Source: an uncultured Oscillospiraceae bacterium
Lineage (GTDB): Bacteria > Bacillota_A > Clostridia > Oscillospirales > Oscillospiraceae
DNA length: 5,554 nt
Assembly (NCBI GenBank): GCA_900757695.1
Contig: CAAEOU010000115.1
Location: forward strand, 1 to 5,554
Direction: 5' to 3'
Shown: one piece after another, positions 1 through 5,554 of the stretch
How the letters are laid out: each line of letters opens with the position of its first letter
Position numbering within the stretch: the first letter of the stretch is position 1
Program-made: the position numbers and the translations under genes
The notes under the pieces: model-generated
The model's database searches: none
Told to the model about the DNA's origin: nothing
The model's input: only the letters and a program-made list of their open reading frames with translations

Positions 1-393
1 CTCATTGTCCTCTTCTGCCGCCGCAGTATCTACCTCGTCCAGCCCCGCATCCGTTGCGGAACCGGCAGTGCCGCTCAGCATACGGATCAGCACAAAGGCA
101 ATTCCAACGATCAATAAAAATGCCGCCGCAAACAACATCCGTCGGTGCTTACGCCGCCGGCGGAGGATCTCTTTTTTTCGCTGTAATCTGGCTTTTTTCT
201 GCGCAGGGGTCAGTCCCCCGGCGTTTGTGCCGCCGGCATAGGTCTGCTGCCCCTGCTGGGGATATGGTGGATAAGAGGAGCCGCCGGAGGTGGCGCCATA
301 GGGACTATGATTCACAGAGCCTCCATTTTGCCCGCTGCGGGGTGACTGACGTCGGGAAGCACCCGAACCGCGTCTGCCAGATGAATGGGCCAT
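1..393 (-). CDS. Basic single-pass membrane protein of unknown function, 3' end outside the window
   Basis: The gene is open from an ATG at 391-393 to the window edge, giving 131 codons without a stop; the C-terminus is not visible. The start is supported by an AAAGGAG-type ribosome binding site 9 nt upstream and a promoter at 431-459. The first ~60 residues are rich in Gly, Ser, Gln, Pro and Tyr and look disordered. Residues ~65-85 are strongly basic, with a QRKKEILRRRRKHRR stretch. One hydrophobic helix follows at about 86-106 (MLFAAAFLLIVGIAFVLI), then an acidic Ala/Asp/Glu-rich segment. This arrangement suggests a cytoplasmic N-terminus, a single membrane anchor and an extracellular C-terminal part. 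It is divergent from the GH25 muramidase gene, which has the same basic-then-TM plan, so an envelope role is plausible but not shown. I do not recognise the family, because any defining domain would lie beyond the window. Confidence 0.8.
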   Translation of the reverse strand, partial: MAHSSGRRGSGASRRQSPRSGQNGGSVNHSPYGATSGGSSYPPYPQQGQQTYAGGTNAGGLTPAQKKARLQRKKEILRRRRKHRRMLFAAAFLLIVGIAFVLIRMLSGTAGSATDAGLDEVDTAAAEEDNE

Positions 394-430
394 TGGACAG
401 GTCTCCTTTCTTTGTTGCATCGTGGTATTT

Positions 431-459
431 ATTCTACACTATTTTACCTCTGTAAACAA
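431..459 (-). promoter_or_regulatory. Sigma-A type promoter for the leftward membrane-protein gene
   Basis: On the minus strand, a -35 box TTGTTT (454-459) and a -10 box TAGAAT (431-436) are separated by exactly 17 bp. The predicted transcript starts near 424, leaving a leader of about 30 nt that contains the ribosome binding site. The first three bases of the -35 box belong to the inverted repeat at 457-492, and A/T tracts lie just upstream, like an UP element. Predicted from sequence only. Confidence 0.6.
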
Positions 460-492
460 TGAAAAATTTATGAACATTCCAATTTTTCATTG
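457..492. repeat. Perfect 12-bp inverted repeat between two divergent promoters
   Basis: The left arm CAATGAAAAATT (457-468) and right arm AATTTTTCATTG (481-492) are exact reverse complements, separated by a 12-nt spacer (469-480). The arms end three bases inside each divergent -35 box, so both boxes begin with the TTG given by the repeat. Both predicted transcription starts lie outside the repeat, so it is not an RNA hairpin of either message and should act as DNA. The A/T tracts in the arms, about two helical turns apart, could serve as paired UP elements or bent DNA. Alternatively, the repeat could be a dimeric regulator's operator. The regulator, if any, is not in the window. Confidence 0.75.
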
Positions 493-518
493 GAGAATCC
501 TGCATTTTGTGCTATACT
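490..518 (+). promoter_or_regulatory. Extended -10 promoter for the GH25 muramidase gene
   Basis: A -35 box TTGGAG (490-495) is followed after 17 bp by TATACT (513-518), preceded by the extended -10 motif TG (510-511) with one base between. The start of transcription would fall near 525, leaving a leader of about 50 nt before the ATG at 575. The -35 box overlaps the right arm of the inverted repeat by three bases, with an AATTTTT tract immediately upstream. Confidence 0.7.
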
Positions 519-574
519 CAATTCTCAGAACAGAATTTCGACAGGATTCGATTTGCCAAGGAAGGAGGTCATTT

Positions 575-1468
575 ATGCCGCAAACCACAAAACGAAAGCC
601 CGTAAAAAAACGCCGCCGGAAAAAGCGCCGCAGCCATTACAGCCGCACCGCAGCCATCGCCATCGGGATTGTACTTCTATTTCTCATTCTGGCCTTCTGG
701 CTGCTGGGCAGATATGTCCGCCAGCTGACCTCCGCCGTCTCCGAGGCTGTACCGGAAGTATCCGTTTCCACGGAGCCCGGTCTTCCCCCCAGTACGCTGT
801 CCGCCCAATGTTTCGGCAGTGAAAACGGATACAGGACCTATGTTTCCGACACACTGACCGCAAAGCTTGGGGCCGACCTCTCCAGTCATCAGGGCAGCAT
901 CGACTGGGACAGCCTCACACAGAGCCCCATTGACTTTGTGATCCTCCGGGCCGGATACCGAGGCTATACTGACGGCTCCATCAACATTGATTCGTCCTTT
1001 GCAGAAAACCTTGCAGCGGCCCGAAACGCCGGACTGGGCGTAGGCGTCTACTTTTTCTCACAGGCGCTGACCACCGAAGAAGCAGAGGCAGAAGCGCAGA
1101 CCGTCCTGTCTCAGCTGGCCGATTATCAGATCGATTATCCCATCTATTATGACTGGGAGCCCATCAGCGAAGGTGAGGCCCGAACGGATACCATCAGCTC
1201 CTCCGAAATTACCGCATGCGCCCAGCACTTCTGTCAGATCATCGAAAACGCAGGGTACAAAGCCGGTATCTACTTCAATCTGGATATTGCGCAGAACTAC
1301 TACCATCTCTCCGCACTCCAAAATTATGAATTCTGGCTGGCAGAATATCAGGATACGCCCAGCTATCCCTATGACTTTGGGATGTGGCAGTACACCGAAA
1401 GCGGTACGCTTCCGGGCGTCTCCACCCCGGTAGACCTGAACCTCTGCTTCAAAGCTTATGAAAATTAA
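575..1468 (+). CDS. Membrane-anchored GH25 muramidase (lysozyme-type peptidoglycan hydrolase)
   Basis: The product (297 aa) is a family GH25 glycoside hydrolase, which cleaves the MurNAc-GlcNAc beta-1,4 bond of peptidoglycan. I chose the ATG at 575 because AAGGAGGT lies 5 nt upstream; the reading frame stays open further upstream, but that extension crosses the predicted promoter and lacks a ribosome binding site. Residues 6-24 are very basic, and 26-45 form one hydrophobic helix without a clear cleavage site, so the enzyme is probably membrane-tethered with its catalytic domain outside. A linker runs to ~95 and the GH25 barrel to the end. Expected active-site motifs are present: ADLSSHQG (D101), YYDWEP (D193, E195), FGMWQYT (W271) and VDLN (D287). 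No wall-binding repeats follow. Likely roles are wall remodelling or separation; a prophage endolysin is less likely, given the TM anchor and lack of phage genes. The gene is monocistronic, with its own promoter and terminator. Confidence 0.9.
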   Translation: MPQTTKRKPVKKRRRKKRRSHYSRTAAIAIGIVLLFLILAFWLLGRYVRQLTSAVSEAVPEVSVSTEPGLPPSTLSAQCFGSENGYRTYVSDTLTAKLGADLSSHQGSIDWDSLTQSPIDFVILRAGYRGYTDGSINIDSSFAENLAAARNAGLGVGVYFFSQALTTEEAEAEAQTVLSQLADYQIDYPIYYDWEPISEGEARTDTISSSEITACAQHFCQIIENAGYKAGIYFNLDIAQNYYHLSALQNYEFWLAEYQDTPSYPYDFGMWQYTESGTLPGVSTPVDLNLCFKAYEN

Positions 1469-1979
1469 CCTTTTCCTGCTCATGGCTGCACAAGGCCATG
1501 AGCAGATTTTTTTCTTCCCGCAGCCAAAATACCAGCTTCTCCTGCCCCCGCAATTGCCAGACACCGCCCTGCGTCCAAAATTCCGTCTCATTGGGAAAGC
1601 CTCGTAAGCCTGTCCCAAGATACTTATAGTAGCTTTCCTTCAATGTCCAGAGGGTAAAGAAATCATACTTCATCTCCCCTCTTCCGACAAACCACTGATA
1701 CTCCCCGGCAGACATGATCCGCTGGGGCACCCGCTGATGAAAGCTCCGGACACGCTCCAAGTCCAGCCCCACAGGGCTATCTCCCACCGCCACGGCCACA
1801 GCCCCCTGCGTATGGGAAATACTGAATTCCGGCCCGCCGTTCTGTAAATACGGCTTGCCAAACTGCCCCACAGAAAGCACCGGTGCTTCAATTCCATAGT
1901 TCGTTTTCAGGATCTCCCGCAACAGCCCGTGGGCCTCGCGGGATTGATCTCCCTCCGTCTCCAAAAGATATACGTCCAT
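1449..1979 (-). CDS. Short Sfp-type 4'-phosphopantetheinyl transferase
   Basis: The product (176 aa) should transfer the phosphopantetheine arm of coenzyme A to a serine of a carrier protein (fatty-acid, polyketide or nonribosomal-peptide type) in the cytoplasm. The superfamily motifs occur in order: GKPYL (41-45), FSISHTQG (52-59), VGLDLE (70-75, with Mg-binding D73 and E75) and WTLKESYYKYLGTGL (111-125, with E115, K114 and K119). At 176 residues it is shorter than Bacillus Sfp (~224), mostly at the N-terminus, but every catalytic motif is present. The ATG at 1979 has GGAGGG three to four nt upstream. No carrier-protein or synthase gene is in the window, so the partner is unknown; it may serve housekeeping ACP. 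The 3' end overlaps the convergent GH25 gene by 20 bp. A terminator lies just upstream of its ribosome binding site, so its own promoter is unclear. Confidence 0.9.
   Translation of the reverse strand: MDVYLLETEGDQSREAHGLLREILKTNYGIEAPVLSVGQFGKPYLQNGGPEFSISHTQGAVAVAVGDSPVGLDLERVRSFHQRVPQRIMSAGEYQWFVGRGEMKYDFFTLWTLKESYYKYLGTGLRGFPNETEFWTQGGVWQLRGQEKLVFWLREEKNLLMALCSHEQEKVNFHKL
1476..1513 (+). terminator. Intrinsic terminator of the GH25 gene
   Basis: A perfect 11-bp stem, CTGCTCATGGC (1476-1486) with GCCATGAGCAG (1495-1505), closes an 8-nt loop and is followed by ATTTTTTT (1506-1513). It begins 7 nt after the GH25 stop codon. The same bases encode part of the last 10-20 residues of the convergent PPTase gene. 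It is directional: the opposite strand has no U-tract after the stem. Confidence 0.9.
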
Positions 1980-1992
1980 AGTCCCTCCAAGG

Positions 1993-2026
1993 AAAAAATA
2001 TCAGCCGGCCCGACAGGCCGGCTGAT
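1993..2026 (-). terminator. Intrinsic terminator between the zinc-ribbon and PPTase genes
   Basis: Read on the minus strand, a perfect 11-bp GC-rich stem, ATCAGCCGGCC (2016-2026) with GGCCGGCTGAT (2000-2010), has a 5-nt loop and is followed by A then six T (1993-1998). It begins 12 nt after the zinc-ribbon stop codon. Only four bases separate the T-tract from the GGAGGG ribosome binding site of the PPTase gene. Confidence 0.88.
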
Positions 2027-2038
2027 GAATATTTGAGA

Positions 2039-2314
2039 TTAGCCCTCTCTCATCTTTGCAAAGCAATCAGAGCAGTAAACGGGGCGGTCGGACTTGGGCT
2101 CAAACGGAACTCTAGCCTCCTGACCGCATGCAGCGCATACAGCAGTGTAATACTGGCGGGGGCCACGCTGTGCGTTCTTCCGCGCATCACGGCAGGCCTT
2201 GCAGCGCTGGGGCTCGTTCTGGAAGCCTCTCTCTGCGTAGAACTCCTGCTCACCAGCGGTAAAGGTAAACTCCGCACCGCACTCTTTGCAGACCAAGATC
2301 TTGTCTTCGTACAT
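2039..2314 (-). CDS. Small double zinc-ribbon protein (CxxC-x17-CxxC type)
   Basis: The product is 91 aa, soluble, with eight cysteines in four CxxC pairs. The first ribbon uses C9/C12 and C38/C41 and contains the stretch ECGAEFTFTAGEQEFYAERG (11-30). The second uses C60/C63 and C81/C84, separated by exactly 17 residues. This matches the uncharacterised zinc-ribbon family described as 'probable zinc-ribbon domain' plus 'CxxC-x17-CxxC', known from clostridia. Each module should bind one Zn(II). The basic, aromatic linker (residues ~42-56) would suit nucleic-acid or ribosome contact, but that is inference and no function is established. The ATG at 2314 is preceded by GAGAGGG at about 8 nt. The gene has a strong promoter, a structured leader of about 264 nt that can mask this ribosome binding site, and its own terminator, so it appears independently and perhaps post-transcriptionally controlled. 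Confidence 0.9.
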   Translation of the reverse strand: MYEDKILVCKECGAEFTFTAGEQEFYAERGFQNEPQRCKACRDARKNAQRGPRQYYTAVCAACGQEARVPFEPKSDRPVYCSDCFAKMREG

Positions 2315-2578
2315 AGTATTTCCCTCTCTTTGAACAGATAGATTTGCCCTTTACACTCTGATAACATGAGCTGCAAGGGATTGTTATATGCAAGCGGCGT
2401 CATGCGCCGACCTCGCCTTACTCGGCATCAGAATACCGAACACCGTCCGGAAAAGCACCGGATTCCAAACAGCAAGCTGATCTAAAGACCGCAAAGGCAA
2501 ATCAAAAGAGTGGGGCTTGACAATACGGAATAACTGGAATTGGTTCTGAAGCATGCAGAAGAAATCTGCATCACGCTG
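2315..2578 (-). promoter_or_regulatory. Long structured 5' leader able to mask the zinc-ribbon ribosome binding site
   Basis: No convincing gene lies here; the region is the predicted untranslated leader. A colinear long-range helix can form. CCCACUCUUU (2514-2505) pairs with AAAGAGAGGG (2331-2322) except for one A-A mismatch. GAUUUGCCUUU (2503-2493) pairs with AAGGGCAAAUC (2351-2341) over 11 bp with one G-U. The first segment includes the AGAGGG ribosome binding site. Inside the helix are four hairpins: 2446-2462 (5 bp), 2422-2439 (7 bp, UCUG loop), 2390-2416 (10 bp with a GU bulge) and 2361-2387 (6 bp). A further 7-bp hairpin is at 2553-2571. The segment AUUCCAG (2540-2534) can pair with UUGGAAU (2468-2462), an alternative that would compete with the 2446-2462 hairpin. 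No T-tract is present, so any control would act on translation or stability. It does not match a riboswitch or T-box I can recognise. A known clostridial RNA such as raiA or 6S cannot be excluded by eye. Confidence 0.6.
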
Positions 2579-2584
2579 TCTCTC

Positions 2585-2612
2585 ATTATACCACAAGACA
2601 GGATAATGTCAA
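2585..2612 (-). promoter_or_regulatory. Near-perfect sigma-A promoter driving the zinc-ribbon leader
   Basis: On the minus strand, consensus TTGACA (2607-2612) and consensus TATAAT (2585-2590) are 16 bp apart, with a TGG extension directly before the -10 box. Transcription would start near 2578. An A/T-rich stretch lies upstream, toward the glmM stop. Both boxes are exact, and this is the strongest promoter seen in the window. Confidence 0.88.
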
Positions 2613-2642
2613 TACTTTCTAAAATTTATTTTGATTCGGGCG

Positions 2643-3995
2643 TTATTTTTGTGCGTTTTCGATGACTTTCGCCAAACGCTGTGCCACAGCATTGGCCACA
2701 GCCTCTTCCTGGGCCTCTACCATTACCCGAAGCAGCGCCTCGGTGCCGGAAGGCCGTACCAGAATTCTGCCCGCATCTCCCAGCGCCGCTTCCTCCTGAC
2801 GAACGGCATTCTGAACGGCATCCGATGCAATCAGCGCTGCCTTATCCGCCACACTATAGGGCCCCGGCACATTGATCAGCACCTGAGGATACCGCTTGAT
2901 CTCGCCCACCAGAGAGCTTACCGGCGTACCATATTTGCTGATGATGCTCAGGAAGTGCAGTGCGGTCAGCTGGCCGTCTCCGGTCGGCATATGGTTGCTG
3001 AAGATAATGTGGCCGGACTGCTCACCGCCCAGCACCATATCCTCCTTGACCATCATTTCCTTGACATTCTTGTCGCCCACATCGGCACAGAGCACCCGAT
3101 AGCCATGGGCCTGCGCATATTTATGGAGACCGATATTGCTCATGACAGTGGCCACAAAACCGTCATTCTTTAGATCACCGGACTCCTTCATGGCCCGGGC
3201 AATCAGCGCCATGATCTTGTCGCCGTCAATTTCATTGCCATTTTCATCTACCGCAAGGCAGCGATCCGCATCACCGTCAAAGGCAATGCCCACGTCATAG
3301 CAGCCCTCCCGTACCCGCTGGCCCAGCTTGTCGAGATGGGTGGAGCCGCAATCTACATTGATGTTGACGCCATTGGGCTTATCATTGATATAGTTTACGT
3401 CCATGTCATAGCGATTGAAGAGCCGCTGGGCCGTTACAGAGGCCGCACCGTTGGCACAGTCCACCAGCACACGGAGGTCATGGGGGTCACCCTTTATTGT
3501 GGATACCAGATAGCGGATATAAAGATCTACAGAGTGCCGGTCATCGTAGGTCACGCCGATGTCTCCGCCCTTCTTGGTCGGAAGGGGTCCATCGCTGAGC
3601 ACGAGCTCCTCAATGGTGTTCTCCATATCATCCGGCAGCTTTGTGCCATCAGGAGCAAAGAACTTGATGCCGTTATACTCATAGGGATTATGGGAGGCGG
3701 AGATCACAACACCGGCTGCAGCCTTGCTCATCATGGTCGTCAGCGCCACTGCGGGGGTGGAGATCACACCAAGGGTGTGGACATTGGCGCCGCAGGCCAG
3801 CAGTCCGGCAGTCATAGCTCCTTCCAGCATATCCGAAGAAATGCGCGTATCCTTGCCAATCACCACCATGGGCTTATCTGCCCGATCTTTCCCAAGGACA
3901 ATGGCCGCTGCCTGCCCGATCCGATAGGCCAGAAGCGCATCCAGCTGTTCATTGGCAATTCCTCTGATTCCGTCTGTTCCAAATAGTTTACCCAT
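2643..3995 (-). CDS. glmM: Phosphoglucosamine mutase GlmM
   Basis: GlmM (450 aa, normal family length) interconverts glucosamine-6-phosphate and glucosamine-1-phosphate in the cytoplasm, the step before UDP-GlcNAc and peptidoglycan synthesis. It is complete and starts with the family-typical MGKLFGTDGIRG. The catalytic phosphoserine is S101 in ISASHNP (98-104). The Mg-binding loop is DGDADR (240-245), the sugar-binding loop GEQSGH (324-329) and the phosphate-binding loop RPSGTE (414-419). The GEQSGH loop and overall match favour GlmM over phosphomannomutase or phosphoglucomutase. The ATG at 3995 has AGAAGGAGAT six nt upstream. It begins 15 nt after the ruvB stop, so it is the last gene of the ruvA-ruvB-glmM operon. 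No cdaA or cdaR gene precedes it, unlike the arrangement common in Firmicutes. No terminator hairpin is visible in the 30 bp before the next promoter. Confidence 0.97.
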   Translation of the reverse strand: MGKLFGTDGIRGIANEQLDALLAYRIGQAAAIVLGKDRADKPMVVIGKDTRISSDMLEGAMTAGLLACGANVHTLGVISTPAVALTTMMSKAAAGVVISASHNPYEYNGIKFFAPDGTKLPDDMENTIEELVLSDGPLPTKKGGDIGVTYDDRHSVDLYIRYLVSTIKGDPHDLRVLVDCANGAASVTAQRLFNRYDMDVNYINDKPNGVNINVDCGSTHLDKLGQRVREGCYDVGIAFDGDADRCLAVDENGNEIDGDKIMALIARAMKESGDLKNDGFVATVMSNIGLHKYAQAHGYRVLCADVGDKNVKEMMVKEDMVLGGEQSGHIIFSNHMPTGDGQLTALHFLSIISKYGTPVSSLVGEIKRYPQVLINVPGPYSVADKAALIASDAVQNAVRQEEAALGDAGRILVRPSGTEALLRVMVEAQEEAVANAVAQRLAKVIENAQK

Positions 3996-4010
3996 AATAT
4001 GATCTCCTTC

Positions 4011-5057
4011 TTATTCAATGCTCAGCTGACCATTGTCCTCTGCCGCATGGGCAATCCCAAGATGGTCATAGGCCAGCTGTGTAACGCAGCGCCCCCGAGG
4101 CGTGCGTGTTAAAAATCCGATTTGCATCAGATATGGCTCATAGACGTCCTCCAGCGTCACCGCTTCTTCCCCAATGGTCGCAGCCAGTGTTTCGAGCCCC
4201 ACCGGGCCGCCGCCATAGTTCACAATGATGGAGCGAAGCATCCGCCGGTCTGTTTCATCCAGTCCCAGTTCATCCACTTCCAGCCGGTTCAATGCGTCAT
4301 TGGCCGCCTCCCGATCGATCACACCATCATGGTACACCAGTGCAAAGTCCCTGACCCGCCGGAGCATCCGGTTGGCAAGCCGCGGAGTCCCGCGGCTGCG
4401 GGAGGCAATTTCCAGTGCACCTTGTGGATCGATCTCCGTGCCCAGCAGCGCCGCACTGCGCAGGACAATCTTTTGCAGTTCCTTTGGCTGGTAGAGCTCC
4501 AGCCGAAGACTGACGCCAAAGCGGTCACGCAGCGGGGAAGAAAGCTGCCCCGCCCGGGTAGTGGCGCCGATCAGTGTAAACTTGGGCAGATCCAGCCGAA
4601 TAGAATTGGCCGAAGGGCCCTTTCCAATGATGATATCAATGGCATAGTCCTCCATAGCGGGGTAGAGCAGCTCCTCCACCACCCGGTTGAGCCGATGGAT
4701 CTCATCAATGAACAGGATATCCCCTTCAGAAAGATTGGTCAGCAGTGCCGCAAGATCCCCGGTCTTTTCAATGGCCGGGCCGGAGGTCACCCGAAGGTTT
4801 ACCCCCATTTCATTGGCGATGACACCGGCCAGCGTCGTTTTTCCCAGTCCGGGAGGGCCGTAGAGCAGCACGTGATCCAGTGGCTCACCACGGCGCTGTG
4901 CTGCCTCGATGTAGACCTTCAAATTCCCCTTGGCCTTCTCCTGCCCGGTGTAGTCACGAAGCGTCTGCGGCCGAAGATTGTTCTCCCCCGCATCCAGGGG
5001 GGTTCGTCCGGTGGTGATCAGAGGCGCTTCCATTTCCTCCGAAAAATCAATACTCAT
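4011..5057 (-). CDS. ruvB: Holliday-junction branch-migration ATPase RuvB
   Basis: RuvB (348 aa, typical length) is the AAA+ motor that, with RuvA, drives branch migration of Holliday junctions during recombinational repair. In order: N-terminal [13 protein letters not shown] (29-41), Walker [10 protein letters not shown] (67-75, K73), Walker B LFIDEIH (115-121, D118/E119), sensor 1 GATTR (164-168), the arginine-finger segment LRDRFG (176-181, R177 by analogy with E. coli R174), sensor 2 GTPRLANR (223-230), and the C-terminal winged-helix DNA-binding domain with [20 protein letters not shown] (295-314) and RTPRGR (318-323). All key residues are present. It follows ruvA by 11 nt and precedes glmM by 15 nt on the same strand. 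The ATG at 5057 is set by AAGGAGG six nt upstream, which overlaps the ruvA stop codon. Confidence 0.98.
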   Translation of the reverse strand: MSIDFSEEMEAPLITTGRTPLDAGENNLRPQTLRDYTGQEKAKGNLKVYIEAAQRRGEPLDHVLLYGPPGLGKTTLAGVIANEMGVNLRVTSGPAIEKTGDLAALLTNLSEGDILFIDEIHRLNRVVEELLYPAMEDYAIDIIIGKGPSANSIRLDLPKFTLIGATTRAGQLSSPLRDRFGVSLRLELYQPKELQKIVLRSAALLGTEIDPQGALEIASRSRGTPRLANRMLRRVRDFALVYHDGVIDREAANDALNRLEVDELGLDETDRRMLRSIIVNYGGGPVGLETLAATIGEEAVTLEDVYEPYLMQIGFLTRTPRGRCVTQLAYDHLGIAHAAEDNGQLSIE

Positions 5058-5063
5058 GGAATG

Positions 5064-5070
5064 CCTCCTT
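5064..5070 (-). promoter_or_regulatory. ruvB ribosome binding site overlapping the ruvA stop codon
   Basis: AAGGAGG on the minus strand shares two bases with the ruvA TAA stop (5069-5071) and sits six nt before the ruvB ATG. Ribosomes ending on ruvA would occupy the ruvB initiation site, which favours translational coupling and balanced synthesis of RuvA and RuvB. Confidence 0.8.
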
Positions 5071-5554
5071 ATCCATTCTGATTCTGCATGGTGGCACGGA
5101 GGGCCTGCTTGATGATATCCTGAATCTCAAGGTGCTCCACATCGATGCCCTTCATAATGGCGTTAATGGTAGTCTGGTCGTATCCAAGGGTCTGCAGGGC
5201 CTGAACCGCCTCGGCAGCCTTGCTGCCCGGGCCGATGGGTGCCACCGCAACCGGGTCCCCCTCCCGAAGATCGATTTCGGTAATTGCCCCCAGCTTATCC
5301 TTCAATTCCAGCAGGATTCGCTGGGCAATCTTCTTCCCAACGCCGGGCGCTGCAGTCAGCAGCTTTTCATTCTGTGTCACCACCGCCATGCGAAGTCCAT
5401 CGGGCGTCACCGATGAAAGCAGCGATAACGCCGCCTTTGCGCCAACGCCATTGATGGAAATGAGCATTTTATAAGTATCCAGTTCCTGCCGGGTAGAAAA
5501 CCCGTAGATATCAAAGGCATCCTCCCGGATGGCACAATGGGTAAACAGCTTTGC
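5069..5554 (-). CDS. ruvA: Holliday-junction binding protein RuvA, 5' end outside the window
   Basis: RuvA forms the tetramer that holds a four-way DNA junction and recruits RuvB. The window contains the last 161 residues; RuvA is usually ~200 aa, so about 40 N-terminal residues (most of the OB-fold domain) are missing. The visible part begins inside domain I, with a [10 protein letters not shown] stretch typical of RuvA. Two helix-hairpin-helix motifs follow, [15 protein letters not shown] and [18 protein letters not shown] Gly/Pro/Ala linker and the C-terminal three-helix domain ([18 protein letters not shown] to the end) come last; that domain contacts RuvB. An internal ATG at 5467 is not the start: the frame continues upstream with conserved RuvA sequence and there is no ribosome binding site. 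It is the first visible gene of the ruvA-ruvB-glmM operon; ruvC, if linked, would lie to the right. Confidence 0.96.
   Translation of the reverse strand, partial: AKLFTHCAIREDAFDIYGFSTRQELDTYKMLISINGVGAKAALSLLSSVTPDGLRMAVVTQNEKLLTAAPGVGKKIAQRILLELKDKLGAITEIDLREGDPVAVAPIGPGSKAAEAVQALQTLGYDQTTINAIMKGIDVEHLEIQDIIKQALRATMQNQNG

Noticed and set aside
495..549. 8-bp inverted repeat GAATCCTG / CAGGATTC flanking the predicted GH25 transcription start
   Set aside because: A match of this length within a region of this size is reasonably likely by chance, and the left arm lies within the promoter spacer, so it cannot form in the transcript.
422..574. Upstream extension of the GH25 frame to an ATG at 422
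   Set aside because: The extension crosses the predicted promoter and inverted repeat and lacks a ribosome binding site, whereas AAGGAGGT sits right before the ATG at 575.
1404..1440. CCGGG/CCCGG hairpin on the minus strand after the PPTase stop as a possible terminator
   Set aside because: No T-tract follows the stem on that strand, and the bases lie within conserved GH25 coding sequence.
2050..2403. Minus-strand open frame from an ATG at 2403, with an AAGGCGAGG sequence upstream
   Set aside because: It runs out of frame through the well-supported zinc-ribbon gene, and its product is low-complexity and Ser/Arg-rich, typical of a shadow frame. A short leader peptide cannot be fully excluded.
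2384..2596. 70-codon minus-strand open frame within the zinc-ribbon leader
   Set aside because: Its first ATG lies inside the promoter, upstream of the expected transcript start. The next ATG, at 2554, has no ribosome binding site, and the peptide resembles nothing I recognise.
2613..2642. AAAAT/ATTTT potential hairpin after glmM as a terminator
   Set aside because: The stem is only A-T pairs with almost no loop, too weak to act as an intrinsic terminator.
4122..5081. 319-codon plus-strand open frame opposite ruvB
   Set aside because: It is antisense to a complete ruvB with all motifs intact, and its translation has no recognisable domain. Other long frames opposite glmM and ruvA are rejected for the same reason.

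Overview
The window looks like chromosomal DNA of a Gram-positive bacterium of the class Clostridia, probably a gut Oscillospirales member. This is inferred from strong AGGAGG-type ribosome binding sites, near-consensus sigma-A promoters, moderate GC content, a GH25 cell-wall hydrolase, and a small zinc-ribbon protein of a type common in clostridia. I see no mobile element, CRISPR array, tRNA or rRNA gene. The species is not determined.

Left part (1-1513): an incomplete minus-strand gene for a basic, single-pass membrane protein of unknown function is divergent from a plus-strand gene for a membrane-anchored GH25 muramidase. The 181-bp gap between them holds two face-to-face sigma-A promoters. 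Between them is a perfect 12-bp inverted repeat whose outer ends supply the first three bases of both -35 boxes. The muramidase gene ends in a strong intrinsic terminator.

Middle part (1449-2640): two minus-strand genes encode a short Sfp-type phosphopantetheinyl transferase (PPTase) and a 91-residue protein with eight cysteines in CxxC pairs. The PPTase gene overlaps the muramidase gene tail to tail by 20 bp, so the muramidase terminator lies inside its last codons. A GC-rich terminator separates the zinc-ribbon gene from the PPTase gene and ends 4 nt before the PPTase ribosome binding site. The zinc-ribbon gene has a near-perfect promoter and a leader of about 264 nt. That leader can fold into a multi-hairpin domain closed by a long-range helix that pairs with the gene's own Shine-Dalgarno sequence. 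This leader is the best candidate in the window for an undescribed regulatory element.

Right part (2643-5554): a compact minus-strand operon, ruvA (start beyond the window) - ruvB - glmM, with gaps of 11 and 15 nt. RuvA and RuvB form the Holliday-junction branch-migration motor. GlmM makes glucosamine-1-phosphate for UDP-GlcNAc and peptidoglycan. No terminator is visible after glmM, so read-through into the zinc-ribbon leader is possible. Muramidase and GlmM both bear on cell-wall metabolism, but otherwise the genes look like ordinary housekeeping neighbours rather than one pathway.
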